The notes below the pieces were generated by a model, which was not told the origin of the DNA, did not search any database, and saw only the letters and a list, made by a program, of their open reading frames with translations. A DNA stretch of 64,000 nucleotides from Dryomyza anilis (Eukaryota > Arthropoda > Insecta > Diptera > Dryomyzidae), in the NCBI GenBank assembly GCA_951804985.1, contig OX638130.1:116635593-116699592 (forward strand). The letters are read 5' to 3'. Each line of letters starts with the position of its first letter. The stretch's first letter is position 1. Positions 10,961-22,852 of this stretch are shown here, in pieces. The position numbers were made by a program, and so were the translations under genes.

Positions 10961-11184
10961 AGTGATTGTAAAGTGGTCGAGTGCAGCTCGTGTGATAAAT
11001 GTCAAGTTAAATTGTGGACATGCAGCAGTTGTTAGAATTTGTTATTAGTAAAGTTGTTTATTAAAGTGAATTAATAAAGTTAATTGTTATAACATATAAC
11101 ATAAGAGTGTTTTTATTTTGTACACAATCCAGCGATACGAACTCGTAGAACAGTTTTCCGTAGACTGAATTTTCGTAACAATAT

Positions 11185-13049
11185 CTTTAAAGTAAAACAA
11201 AGCCTTTTGAAAAACATTTCAAAAGTATTAAAAAAAAACCTAATGAGCGTTTAATAAAATGTATTTTAAAGTGTTTCAATAGGCCATAATGTACAATATT
11301 TGTGGCTTACATTATAAGCCATCTATAAACACATAAATATTAACAATTAAGATCACTAACAGTTTTGTCTAATATGCCGCATATATTGTATTAAAATGAG
11401 CTACCAACTTGTTGATCGTTATAGTTTTTCGGTTTTTTTTTTAGTTTTTTAGGCGCCATTAAACCTAATTAACAAAAGCCCCCAAAAACCTAAGCTACAC
11501 TTTAAACTTGTCAAAATACGTAAACAAATACTTAAAAAAAAATCACAAACTATTCAAAAATATCAACAGGTTTTGTTTTATTTTTTTTTTCTATAGAAAA
11601 TTCAGTGTAGCTGTTTCATTACAAAAAAAAAAAACTTTTGTTATGTTAATTTACGTTTTTTAATTAATTGAATTTTTTTTTTCAAGTTTCAAAATTTAAA
11701 ACGTCAGTAATAAAAAATGATTTTTTTCATTTTGAAAGCAACACGCGCTAATTTTGTCAATAGTTAGTGTCGATTTCGATTTTTAATTACGTTTCTAATT
11801 CGAGCTACAGAAAACATATAAAGTTCATTCAACGTTTAGAGTAATTCGAACGCATTCATCTTACAGATAAGCATCGCGAGGGCAAATTTTAAAATTGCAT
11901 AAATTATGGTTTTATTGAAATTATTATAAAGTTTTTAATTTTAGTATTTTTTATTTTTTAAATTATTTTTTATGTATTTTTTTTTCTACATTTTCTACTT
12001 TTATTTTTTACTAATTTATGCAAACCAGTTGTAAAGCCTACTTTGTGACTACCACGTTTTATAATCATTTTGAAAAATAATTTGTTTTAATTATGCTTAA
12101 ACGTTGGGCGTTACTTTAGGCTGACAGTTGCTCATTTTTCAAGTTGATTTTTGTCAAATGATGCTGCTCAACATGTTGTAAATTTGATTTATTATTCAAC
12201 ACAAATAAAGCTCTTTTTGAAATAAATATATTTATTATTAAACAATATTATAATGCTTTTGATTCTCATCAAATAGCTGACATGTGCCAATTCCTAAATA
12301 TAATATATAAACATTTCAATTCGTTTGAAATAATTTTGTAATTCTTTTAGAATTTGAATTTCTATATAAAATGATTGTATATCAATTGAATTCAATAAGT
12401 TCAAGTTCTGTGGGATTCGATTTTTTATATATTAAAATTTCAATCAAAGTAAATTTCAGAACACATTACATCTTTTTAAATTACAAAAATTCTCGAGATC
12501 TAAGCTTTACCCAACGAACGACATAACAACGATTCCCTCATACTTACTATCTTACTAACTTTTTATTATTGGTTCTTATATATAAAATTAATTCCCTATG
12601 CATCTAGGTTATGCTATATGTGCTCTGAAAGAATGCAGGGGATTTTAGATTTTTTGTACTTTTACACAATTTTGTTTAAAATTGAATATTATAGGCACAA
12701 AAACACTTAAAATACATTGAAACTATTTGCAGCAAACAATGAAACATATTTAAACATAAAAACTTGTACTATATGTTGCAAATGATAAAATTATGTTTCA
12801 GCTGAATTTGTAATTAATAAATGGTTGAAATACGCATTTCTAAATTTAATAAAATTTTGAAATTAATGAAACCAGAAAATTTAAACAAACACTAAAAAAT
12901 AAAGTTAATCGTTTGCAGCAAACGATTAAATGTAATTAACGGAAATTATTTAAATATTACGCATAAACATTACTAATATTTGTATGATATGATAACGTTT
13001 TTTTGTTTGTTTGCACAAAGAGGTTTTATAATTAATGTATAATCTTAAT
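11185..13049. other. AT-rich unique sequence, nothing recognised
   Basis: Nearly 1.9 kb of A/T-rich DNA with homopolymer runs. I see no ORF, repeat family or structured element on either strand. Confidence 0.5.
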
Positions 13050-13081
13050 CTTGTGATAATAAATGCATTTATTATCACAAG
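13050..13081. other. Perfect 32-bp palindrome without spacer
   Basis: The left half CTTGTGATAATAAATG is exactly complementary to the right half CATTTATTATCACAAG. There is no spacer, so it could form a cruciform or act as a dimeric protein site. It is not part of any repeat family I can see here. Confidence 0.9.
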
Positions 13082-13534
13082 TATTTGAATTGGTTGGAGA
13101 AACCATTTAAAAATATTTGAAATATATTCAATAAAAATATATGTTAAATTTAATAAACATAACTACAAAAACTTATAACTGTTTGCTCTAGTGGAGACTA
13201 ATTATGTTTGATGTAAGTCAAAACTATTCATGGAAATAATAGGCAATTGTGGCAAACATTTGAGTGCTTGCCAGAATCATAAATTTATATAAGATGAAAA
13301 ATAATCTTATATAGGCAATTTAGATTTTTTTTTTAGCTTTCTTGCCGCCCGTACCCAAAATGAAACATAATGAAAAAATAAAATTCGAGTAAGTATAAAA
13401 AGCTGCCTTTTTACTGCCGGTATTCAAAATGAACCATAACTCTAATAGTAAAATGTTCCAAAAAAATTCAAACCTTTTATATAGTTCTTAAAAACATCCG
13501 TGATTCTGTTAGTTTACACGAATTGTTCTAGAAA
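13082..13534. other. AT-rich unique sequence, nothing recognised
   Basis: Contains a partly duplicated phrase (CCG-CCGTACCCAAAATGAAACATAA near 13346 and GCCGGTATTCAAAATGAACC near 13416) that recalls the repeat family starting at 13535. No gene. Confidence 0.4.
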
Positions 13535-14265
13535 CAAACATTTTGTCGCGGGTCACAAGATATTTGACAGTCTCATGGCAGTTTAGAAAAATATTTTCGA
13601 ATGATTTTAAGCCGACAAAGGCGGAGTTTGTATGAAAACCTCACTGTTTTCTCTGATTCTCGGAGGCAAAATGTGTGGCATTTTTAGGATTATTTTAGAC
13701 ATATTTACGGCAAACACACAGATAAATGGAATATTTTGGGAAATGTTTAGCATGTTGTCAAATTTTGTGTAATATTATTGGTGGATTCACGGCATGGGAA
13801 CGGGCAGCAAACAGTCAACCTGTGATACAAACTCCGCCTTTACCTGTTTGAAATATATCGAAAAACCTATAAACTGCCTTGACCCTGTCAAAAATTTCTC
13901 TGGGGAAAACTTCAGGCATTTTTCAGGAATTTTTCGCACATATTTCCAGAAAACATACAGATAATTGGAATATTTTGGAAAGTCTGTAGAATGTTGTAAA
14001 ATATTGTTGTATTTTAATTCCAGATTCACGGCATATTTTGGGAACAGGCAGAAAATAAACACCTATTGATACAAACTCCGCCATTGTCTGCTTGAAATCA
14101 TTCGAAAAAATGTTTCTGAATTGCACTGTTTCTGAATTCTGCGATTTTCTTTAAAATTTCATAAAACTTGATAAACTGTCTTACGCTTCCCATAAACTTC
14201 CATTTATCTGTGTGTTTGCCGGAAATATGCTTAAAATAATTTTTAAGAAAACCAGATATTTTGTG
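13535..14265. repeat. Interspersed repeat family F, cluster I
   Basis: This cluster shares marker phrases with clusters at 17810-19330 and 47985-48790: GACAAAGGCGGAGTTTGTAT and its complement, GGCAAACACACAGATAAATG, TGGAATATTTTGGGAA and GATTCACGGCAT. The phrases occur in both orientations, so the cluster is made of inverted and direct sub-units of roughly 230-250 bp. The GGCGGAGTTTGTAT block lies towards one end and its complement towards the other, as in an inverted-repeat element. There is no protein-coding content; the ORFs are incidental. Confidence 0.8.
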
Positions 14266-15325
14266 TCGGGATAGTATTTCCTTATTTTACATTACAATAA
14301 ATTCGAATTTTCGATTGACTTTTGGTTTATTTGGTAGAAAAATTCAAAGAATCGGAATTCGATCGACAACTGAAACATGAGCCGTGCTCTAATAACTTTT
14401 AGAATCGATACTAACACTTTGTCGATATAGTGTGTTTAAGAAATACTATTTTTATTTCTAAGTAAATCGATGGAATTACCAAAAATTGAAAGCAGGCAAT
14501 AAATTAATTTTTTCGTATATTAAGATCTTGAGAAATCATTTACGATCATGTGGTAACCATTATAATAGTGACATTTTTCACATTTGATTTGACCTTAATT
14601 GCTACTCATTAAGATTTGACAACTATTTTATTTTTTTAATAAACCTACAAAATACAAAAAACTTTATTACACTATCACTCAAAATAAGCTGTGAAAAAAA
14701 TACTATAAAATAATGTTACAAAGATTTAGCGTGCAAAATGAAAATTCGCCGAAAATAACGTTTCTTCATTAACGAACTATTTTACGATGCTGCTTTTTTT
14801 CCTATTTGCGCCTTATTTTTATGACGAACTCATAAAGGAAAAAAAAAACGATCGTTAAAATAGCAAAAGCACCAAAAATTCACAAAATTTAATAGAAGCT
14901 CATAAAAAATGTTCGTTGTATACGCAGTTTTTACTGATAAGTGTTGCTGTTATTTTGGGTTGTCATATTCGCTGTTGTCGTCTTTCTCTTCATCGTCTAT
15001 GTTCTTTTAATTTCTATTCATTAAGCAATGGCGACAAAGTCTTTCAGCTTCTTTTTCTCTGCATAAATCTTAATTAATTAATAGACCAGCCAGCCGATCA
15101 AGACGCGACCGGACAGACGGACGAACGGACTAAGACGCGTATTTATGCTAAGTATTACGTTGCATGTTGTTGCTGCTGTTTGTATCTATATTGCTGTTAC
15201 TGATGTTGTCGTCATTTCATTGCGAAGACAATACTATGAAGTTAAAGTAATCATTTTTGAAAAACTCAAAGAATTAATAAAAACATAGAAAATACGAAAT
15301 TTAGTATAAATATTTTATTTTTCAT
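14266..15325. other. Mostly AT-rich unique sequence
   Basis: Nothing gene-like. A GC-richer patch at about 15085-15140 has GGACAGACGGACGAACGGAC-type words common in fly non-coding DNA. Confidence 0.45.
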
Positions 15326-16352
15326 GAAAAATTAATTTTTGCACTAAAATTTAAATTTTCACTAAAAATTCAATTTTTAATCCTAAATTCAATTTGCACT
15401 TAAAATTCTATATTTCAGTAAAAATTCAAATTTTCACTAAAAATTCAAATTTTCACTAAAAATTCATTTTTCACTTAAAATTCAATTTTCACTTAAAATT
15501 CAAATTTTTCTCTAAAAATTAAATTTTTCACTAAAAATTAACTTTTTCACTAAAAATTCATTTTTCACTTAAAATTCAATTTTCACTACAAATTCAATTT
15601 TTCACTAAAAATACAATTTTTCACTAAAATTTCAATTTTTCACTACAAAATCAATTTTTCACTAAAAATTCTAATTTTCACTAAAAAGTTCAATTTTTCA
15701 CTAAAAAATTAAATTTTTCACTAAAAATTCAATTTTTCACTAAAAATTCAATTTTTCACTAAAAATTCAATTTTTCACTAAAAATTCAATTTTTCACTAA
15801 AAATTCAATTTTTCACTAAAAATTCAATTTTTCACTAAAAATTACATTTTTCACTAAAAATTCAATTTTTCACTAAAAATTCAATTTTTCACTAAAAATT
15901 CAATTTTTCACTAAAAATTCAATTTTTCACTAAAAATTCAATTTTTCACTAAAAATTCAATTTTTCACTAAAAATTCAATTTTTCACTAAAAATTCAATT
16001 TTTCACTAAAAATTCAATTTTTCACTAAAAATTCAATTTTTCACTAAAAATTCAATTTTTCACTAAAAAATTAAATTTTTCACTTAAAATTTAATTTTTC
16101 ACTAAAAATTCAATTTTTCACTAAAATTTAAATTGGTTACTAAAATATCAATTTTTCACAAAAAATTCAAATTTTCACTAAAAATTCAATTTTGCACTAA
16201 AATTTCAAATTTTCACTAAAAATTCCAATTTTCACTAAAAATTAAATTTTTCACTATAATTCAATTTTTCACAATAAATCTAATTTTTCACTAAAAATTC
16301 AATTTACGACTAAAAATTCAATTTCTCACTACAAATTCAATTTTTCAATTAA
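15326..16352 (-). repeat. 19-bp minisatellite, array A (inverse orientation)
   Basis: About 54 units of TTCAATTTTTCACTAAAAA, read here as the complement of the unit in arrays C-E. The centre (15720-16070) is almost perfect while the edges are degenerate, the usual profile of an array homogenised by unequal exchange. Each unit contains a 7-bp inverted repeat (AATTTTT and AAAAATT around AGTG on the other strand). Confidence 0.95.
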
Positions 16353-17809
16353 AATGAAGAATTCCTTAGGAATATCTTAAATATTTCCCATATGAATTTA
16401 TTCAAATAATTTTTATTAAACTTTACTAATTGAAATTCGTTGTGCTGCTTGTGTGCAACGTCGCCGCGCCGCCGCGGTTGTGAATTGTTTTTTGTTTTTT
16501 GCTAATCGAAATGATTAACGTTACTTTGCGGTATCTGCTTATTAGACGTTGTTTATTTTTAGTATTCTATTTTCTGCTACTTTTTTTATTACTCATTCTA
16601 TTAAGAATTTAAATGTTGCCAGCAAATATTTAATTGTGGTTGTTGCTTCGGCTGAAGAACAACATGAGTTCAACGGATGCCGCAACGAAGAGAACAACGA
16701 CTTAGCGGCTCTTAAATGAATCTTTTATGTGCATAGATCTGTGGATCTATCTTTGCATTGATCGTTCTTTTTTTTTAATATTAGAAGAATTTAATTCTAA
16801 AACAAAAAATGAATACAGATCATTTGGCGCACTTAATGGATCGTTTCAAATCGTTTTGGAAATGCGACCAATTAAAAACTCATCAATTAACTGTGAAACT
16901 ATGTGCGTGTGGGAGTCGTTAGTCGACGGAAGACGTATTACGAATGACGAAAAACGGCATCGTTCGCACAAACGACGCACAAATCGTCATCAACAGGTCG
17001 TAAATTTAAACAAGTCACGCGCATAAACTGCGTAAAATTACAAAGAATGATGTGTCGTAGTCAAAAACATTTCAGAGCTGTCAAAAAACCATAAAATGTT
17101 GTAGCAAATTTAATAAAAAAATAACAAAACACAGAAGTAAACAAAAATATAGAGAAAAATTTATAGAAAAACCTATAACAAAAAAAAATGGTAAAAGAAA
17201 CTAGCAAAATAAAACAAATAGAGATACAAAAAAAATACAAAAATATACTGAAAAAATACATTAAAATGCATAAAATACCCCAGAAACAAGCAAATAAAAT
17301 ACACACTAGAACATTTCCAAATACAAAACACAACGAAAAACATCAGAAATATTTAACAATTTAGTGCAGCTGTCACCTGTTTATTATGTATAGCTATTTA
17401 TTTATATATGTATAAATATGTATATACCATAAGTCTTGGTATCGACTCTGATGATGTTTTTTTTTATTATTTTTTTATTTCTATCAAATTAACAGATACC
17501 TCGTATTCTGTAGCAGCAATAACAACAAACGTTAAAAGAATAACATGAAATCTTTATGTTTTGACATGAATACAAAAAGAAAAACCAGAAACAACAAAAA
17601 AAAAACACACACACATAAAATAAACGAAATTTACCTTTTTCATGTTTTATTAAAATTATATGTATTAAGTATTTAGGAAAGATAGAAAAAAATTGAGAAA
17701 ATTCAAAAATTAAGTAGCTTTCAGATCTATTAATTCAATGATAACTAACCATATTATTTGAGATAATTCTTGGAATACTCAAGAAAATGTAGAATTATAT
17801 TTTCCAAAG
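16353..17809. other. Unique sequence with a 99-codon unrecognised frame
   Basis: A CGCCGCGCCGCCGCGG patch sits at about 16461. A plus-strand frame runs 16727-17026; its product shows no domain, signal peptide or repeat that I recognise and its codon choice follows the local A/T bias, so I do not call it a gene. 17060-17340 is A-rich and gives an artefactual frame on the minus strand. The rest is featureless. Confidence 0.4.
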
Positions 17810-19330
17810 GTTTTGCGCAAACACGAACAGAGTTTGTATTAAATGTTGTCTACTTACAGCCCATACCAAAAATAAAGAAATCAGAAATCAGCCAATTTTA
17901 ACAACCTGCTATACAATCCCCAAAATCTACCATACATTTATGTGTTTTCGAGAAATATACCGAAAATGTTCCAATAAAAGGCCTACAAATGTGCCCTCGG
18001 CAGGTTCGACGTGGTTTAGAAATATTTTTTCGACATGTTTCAAACAGACAAAAGAGGAGTTTGTATCACAAGCTGTATGTTTTTTTGCCTGTTCCCAAAA
18101 TATGTCATGAATCTGCCATTAACATTCCATAAAATTTTACAACCTGCTATACACCTCCCAAAATATTCCATTTATCGGTGTGTTTGCCGAAAATATACCC
18201 GCAATATTCCTGAAAAATGGCACAAATTTGGTCCCGGGACCCCTGACAATATTTTTAGCAGGGTCGTGGCACTTTAAAAACATCGACATCTGTATCACAA
18301 GCTGCCTGTTTTGTGCCCGTACCCAAAATATGACATGAATCTGCCAATAAAATTGCACAAAACTTGACAACCTGCTATACACTTCCCAAAATATGCCATT
18401 TATCTGTGTGTTTGCCGAAAATATTCCTGATGCCGCGAACCTGTCTTTCAAATTCCAAAACATATGATAACCACTAGCCGTAACCTTCCCAAAACCTTCC
18501 AATTACCTGTGTGTTTGACCGAAATATGTCTCAAATTTTGTCTCGTTATACCCGAAACAAAATTTTTGACATTTTTCTGGAATATTTGTGGCATATTTTC
18601 GGCAAACACACTGGTAACTGGAAGGTTTTGGAAAGCGTATTACAGGTTATCATATTTTTTGTAGAATTTCAAAGGCAAATTCACTCCATATTTTTAGTAT
18701 GAAAAAAATATAGACACATTTTCATTCAAACTTCAACTTTGTCTATTTCAACCTTTTCGATAAAATGTTTCAAAACTTTCCTGAGCCTGTCAGAAATTTT
18801 GTCTTGGAAAACTCTTTAATTTATCGTTGAGTACGTCGTGAATATCCTCCAAATATTGCTGAAAAATGCCAGAAACTTTTTCTTGATTGATTATCGAATT
18901 ATATGAAATTCTAATGGAGGATTTTTGACAGAAAATATATAGGGTTTTGGTAGAAACTCAGCCTTTGTCTACTTTAAATTTGCTGATAATCTTTTTCTAA
19001 ACTACATCGACTCTGCCAAAAATTTTATCTGAAGCTATCATATTATAAACAGACAAAGGCGGAGTCTGTATCACAAGATGCCTGTTTTGTGCCCGTACCC
19101 AAAATATGACACGAATCTGCCAATAAAATTGCACAAAACTTGACAACCTGCTATACACTTCCCAAAATATGCCATTTATCTGTGTGTTTACCGGAAATAT
19201 GCACAAAATATTCCTGATTCTGGGAATTCCACAAAATATGATAACCGTTAGCCGTAACCTTCCCAAAACCTTCCAATTACCTGTGTGTATGATTCCTAGT
19301 ATCTACCATTTATCTGTGTGATTCCGGAAA
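17810..19330. repeat. Interspersed repeat family F, cluster II (largest)
   Basis: Contains several copies of the family F markers: GACAAA-GnGGAGTTTGTATCAC, GACAACCTGCTATACACTTC, AAAATATGCCATTTATCTGT and CCTGTTTTGTGCCCGTACCC. A block of about 240 bp at 18285-18525 is duplicated at 19050-19295 in direct orientation, including a CTAGCCGTAACCTTCCCAAA/GTTAGCCGTAACCTTCCCAA tail. Other sub-units are inverted. This is a nest of related fragments produced by transposition plus local duplication. Confidence 0.8.
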
Positions 19331-20185
19331 TATAAATACAAAATTCAAGACTTTTGTCTCGTGCATAACATTTTAATACGAGGACTTGGAAGATTTTGGT
19401 ATAAAATTCGGGACTTAATTAACATATTGAAAATTCACATTTATCCAAAATTCATCTTAACTGTCTGATATCAAAAAAAAAAAATTATTGAGTCTTGAGT
19501 CTCTTCAAATTTTTATCAACATTTTTAATTATTTCTTTAATAACACATAACACCTAGAGTAAATATATTTTAAAATGTAGAGGAGATGATAAAACGTAAA
19601 TAATTTGGATCGTAAGTTTGGACCATATTTTGAAGAACCATATACAATTTTATTCGTAATTACACGAAGCGACACAAAAATATACAAGAACTCCGACCTA
19701 TATATTTGATAAGTATCAAAAATCAATGAATATCCTCATTTACAGAATGTCTATATCACTTCGAGTTATTTTTTAATTTCTACTTCGGTGTGCAAATTCG
19801 CATTTTCCTACTTTGAGTTACTAATATAAACAAAACTGAGAAATAACTTACGTATATTCAAAACTGTATAATATTTTCAAGAACCAACAAATTTAGCTTA
19901 ACAAAGATTTTTAATTTATTAAAATCGGTTCACGACAAAAAAATTAAAATTTGTATACATTTTTCATTTTTGCAAAATCGTTTGGATGTATCTAAATTTA
20001 ACATGAAACAACAAAGTTATGATCGATTAAATCCGTCCCCTTTAAATAATAAAATGTTTTAACCGGGTCATTACCACACTATATCGACCAAATCAAGTCA
20101 ACTTTACGATTCAAACCTCCCCAGACAAAATTTTAAGCAGGAAAATGGTTAGAAACACGCAGGCAAACACGCTACCTATACGCAT
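19331..20185. other. AT-rich unique sequence, nothing recognised
   Basis: No ORF or repeat that I can support. Two short frames on the minus strand have no family features. Confidence 0.5.
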
Positions 20186-20760
20186 TGAAATCACATTTTA
20201 TATGAAGCTTTGAGGCAGGCAAAGGTGGGAATGTGGACAAAAGCTGCTAGTTCCCTGCTATGGCATGAAAACAAAATTGGTAGGGAAATAGCAGGCATAG
20301 GTAGGGTATGATAGCCAAACAGGTCTAAGCAAAATAGTAGGCACAAGCAAAATAAGGTAGGTTTTGAAATCACATTTTATATGAAGCTTTGAGGTAGGCA
20401 AAGATGGGAATGTGGACAAAAGCTGCTAGTTCCCTGCTATGGCATGAAAACAAAATTGGTAGGGAAATAGCAGGCATAGGTAGGGTATGATAGCCAAACA
20501 GGTCTAAGCAAAATAGTAGGCACAAGCAAAATAAGGTAGGTTTTGAAATCACATTTTATATGAAGCTTTGAGGTAGGCAAAGGTGGGAATGTGGACAAAA
20601 GCTGCTAGTTCCCTGCTTTAGCATGAAAATAAAATTGGTAGGGAAATGGCAGGCATAGGTAGGGTATGGTAGACAAACAGGTGTAAGCAAAATGGTATGC
20701 TCAGGCAGGGTAAGGTTGGCAATAATTTGGAAGCAAAATGGTTAGGAATGGTAGGGAAAG
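20186..20760. repeat. 179-bp tandem repeat, three units
   Basis: Units begin with TGAAATCACATTTTATATGA at about 20186, 20365 and 20544, an exact 179-bp period. Units 1 and 2 differ at only a few positions. Unit 3 is similar to about 20620 and then drifts. Within each unit the words TAGGCAAAG, TAGGTAGGGTA and GTAGGCACAAGC form a finer degenerate GTAGG-type repeat. The two nearly identical 60-residue minus-strand frames come from this repetition. Confidence 0.95.
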
Positions 20761-21180
20761 GTTGGGATCATAGACATATGATTTAGATCATGGGTGACCA
20801 TCCATCCCGCCCTCAACCAAAACTTCTTGTTGTACAACAACACCGACAAATTTTGTTTGTTGAATGTTCGCAAAAATCAATCGCTTCGATGATGTGTTGT
20901 TGGTTACGCATATTTCTGCTGCTTCACATTGTTATTGTGTCGCCTTGTTATTGTTATCGAAGTAAGTAATAACAAAACACGTTTTGTACAACAAGAAGAT
21001 TATGATGTGGGCGAAAATGGCAAAAAGGAGCCAGTCACTGATCACCTCCTGATGTAGATCAGCATAGATCGCGGCGATATTCACTTAACAAACCGACGGA
21101 ATGAACACCGTTTAAATAAAAATACAAACGCACAAAAGACGCGGCGTAGCATATTAGTTTGAAGCGTAACAAATAACTGC
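20761..21180. other. Unique sequence with a small inverted repeat around 20822-20998
   Basis: ACTTCTTGTTGTACAACAAC (from about 20820) is mirrored by TTTTGTACAACAAGAAG at about 20982-20998, enclosing about 150 bp. This may be a tiny MITE, but the arms are only about 16 bp and no target duplication is visible. The rest is unrecognised. Confidence 0.4.
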
Positions 21181-21189
21181 CAAGAAATT

Positions 21190-21720
21190 TTAATACTGAA
21201 AATTTTTGAAGGCAAATTTGATATTGTAAACAACATTTTCTATCGACAACTTGTTGATCAAGCTTTTAAAACTTCAAAACAGAAATAATATAAACAAAAT
21301 TTTCAGTCGAAAACTTGTTGATCAAACTTTTAAAATTTCAAAACAGTAATTCTATACAATGTGTGTGCCTGCTACTCTCAGGCTACCACCTTTCCCTTTC
21401 AGTTTCCTACTACGAAGAAGCTTTTTAAAATTTCAAAACAGAAATTCCTATACAATGTGTTTGCCTGCTACTCGGAGACTACCTTCCCCTTTCATATTCT
21501 AGCTATAAAGATACCTTTCAAAACATCAAAACCAAAACTTACAGAAAAATGCTTATGCCTGCTAGGGGTAAACTTGAACATACCAGTTTCCTGCGTAAAT
21601 GCTGCTATAGGGAGCCTGCTTATTTTCAAAAAGTCAAAATGCCTGCTATGTAATGTATATATCCTATTATATTCCTGTGAGTTTTCCTCAAAACTACTAC
21701 TATAATACCAGTTTCCTTGC
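21190..21720 (+). repeat. Degenerate tandem repeat with TTTTAAAATTTCAAAACAG
   Basis: Phrases such as AACTTGTTGATCAA, CTTTTAAAATTTCAAAACAG and TGCCTGCTACTC recur at about 65-130 bp spacing (21245, 21310, 21420, 21520). The open frame at 21361-21705 arises from this and has no domain. The unit is too eroded to define precisely. Confidence 0.6.
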
Positions 21721-22852
21721 ATTTTTTTTGTTTAGGGCTCTTGGATTTTGTTTAAATGCAAAAGATGCAAGGGTTAATTGAAATTTGTTGGTCAATTATT
21801 ATTATTTTTTTTTTTCAGACAACGATATCCTGAGGTACAGTTTGGACCACTGTTACATAAAATTTACTAAAAAATTACTTTTGTATGGTTGTTCATAATA
21901 AAATATTTATTGATCAAGATATGCTATAAACCACGTCGAGGTGTCATATCAAAGCGAATAAAATAGGCTTTTGGAAAATTTAAATTATATATCATTTACC
22001 TGAACATATAATCTGTGATTTATTATCAGACATTGAATTATTAGAAAATTGTATATTTCGCTGACATGTTTTCAATAATATGAATTAAATAAGAATTTAT
22101 ATAGAAAATATTATATATAAAAAATGCATAAACTGTGAATAATTACTATTTTTTTTATTTAATTAATTTAAATTAATTATTAATAACAACTTTAGCATTC
22201 ACAGCATACTTTAGTGCATACCTCAAAATTATGCATAACTAATTTCTTGTATTATTTTCCATAAACTTTCATCCAACTAAACTTTTCACGTTTACATCGT
22301 AAACACTACAAATTATTGCTCAAACAATTCCCACACACAGACAGCAAACATGGCACAGAAAATGCTTAAATAGTCTTGAAGCAAAACAAAACAAAACTAA
22401 TGAATGTTGAAATGCGAGAAAACACCGAAAAAATTAATCAAAATTCTAATCCATCGATTGGTTTCGAACGTAATTTTTGCATTTTATATTCAGAACATGT
22501 CGTAGTCGTCCAGCAGACTGCACTGCATGATGGGAAGCATGTGCTTTTGTAGTATGTGGTACTGGTTGAGAGCTGATGTTACTATGTAGTGCTTCTGGTA
22601 TTGCGAATGTGTGCTCGAAGTTGGGGCTAGCTGTGGGTTATTATGGGGTCTATGACTTGGCTATTAGTTGGGGAAAATAAACAGCTGTGTCTATATGGCA
22701 AAGAATATGAAATTATAGTATCTACAATGTAGAAATTATAAAATGCTATAATGATTATTTGGTGCATTTAATAATTGAAAAGTATAACATTTTATGGTAA
22801 ATTTTTTATATATAATTTTTGTTTATAATTTTATTGATTGGATTTTGATTAT
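21721..22852. other. Mostly AT-rich unique sequence
   Basis: A GC-richer patch at 22500-22680 (TGCACTGCATGATGGGAAGC and following G/T-rich words) is the only contrast. No gene recognised. Confidence 0.45.

Larger units (their letters stand above)
10652..11180 (+). mobile_element. Solo LTR of a gypsy-type LTR retrotransposon
   Basis: The 529-bp sequence begins TGTTACGAAAA and ends TTTTCGTAACA, an 11-bp perfect terminal inverted repeat of the TG...CA type. It is flanked by the 4-bp direct repeat ATAT at 10648-10651 and 11181-11184. No internal retroviral-type coding region lies next to it, so it is a solo LTR left by recombination between two LTRs. Internally it shows two imperfect repeats in the U3-like part (GCAATGTG...GAAGATCA, about 10730-10805), a TATA box at 10922 and AATAAAG at about 11073. 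The orientation is set by TATA then polyadenylation signal. Confidence 0.9.

Noticed and set aside
15326..16352. CRISPR-like array because of regular short repeats
   Set aside because: Units are contiguous 19-mers with no unique spacers; this is a minisatellite in a eukaryotic genome.
16727..17026. 99-codon plus-strand frame
   Set aside because: Unrecognised and without coding bias; could be chance in 64 kb.
20191..20552. Two nearly identical 60-residue minus-strand frames
   Set aside because: They are the same piece of the 179-bp tandem unit; no evidence of coding.
20822..20998. Mini inverted-repeat element with TTCTTGTTGTACAA ends
   Set aside because: Arms are only about 16 bp and no target duplication was found; kept as a note, not as an element.
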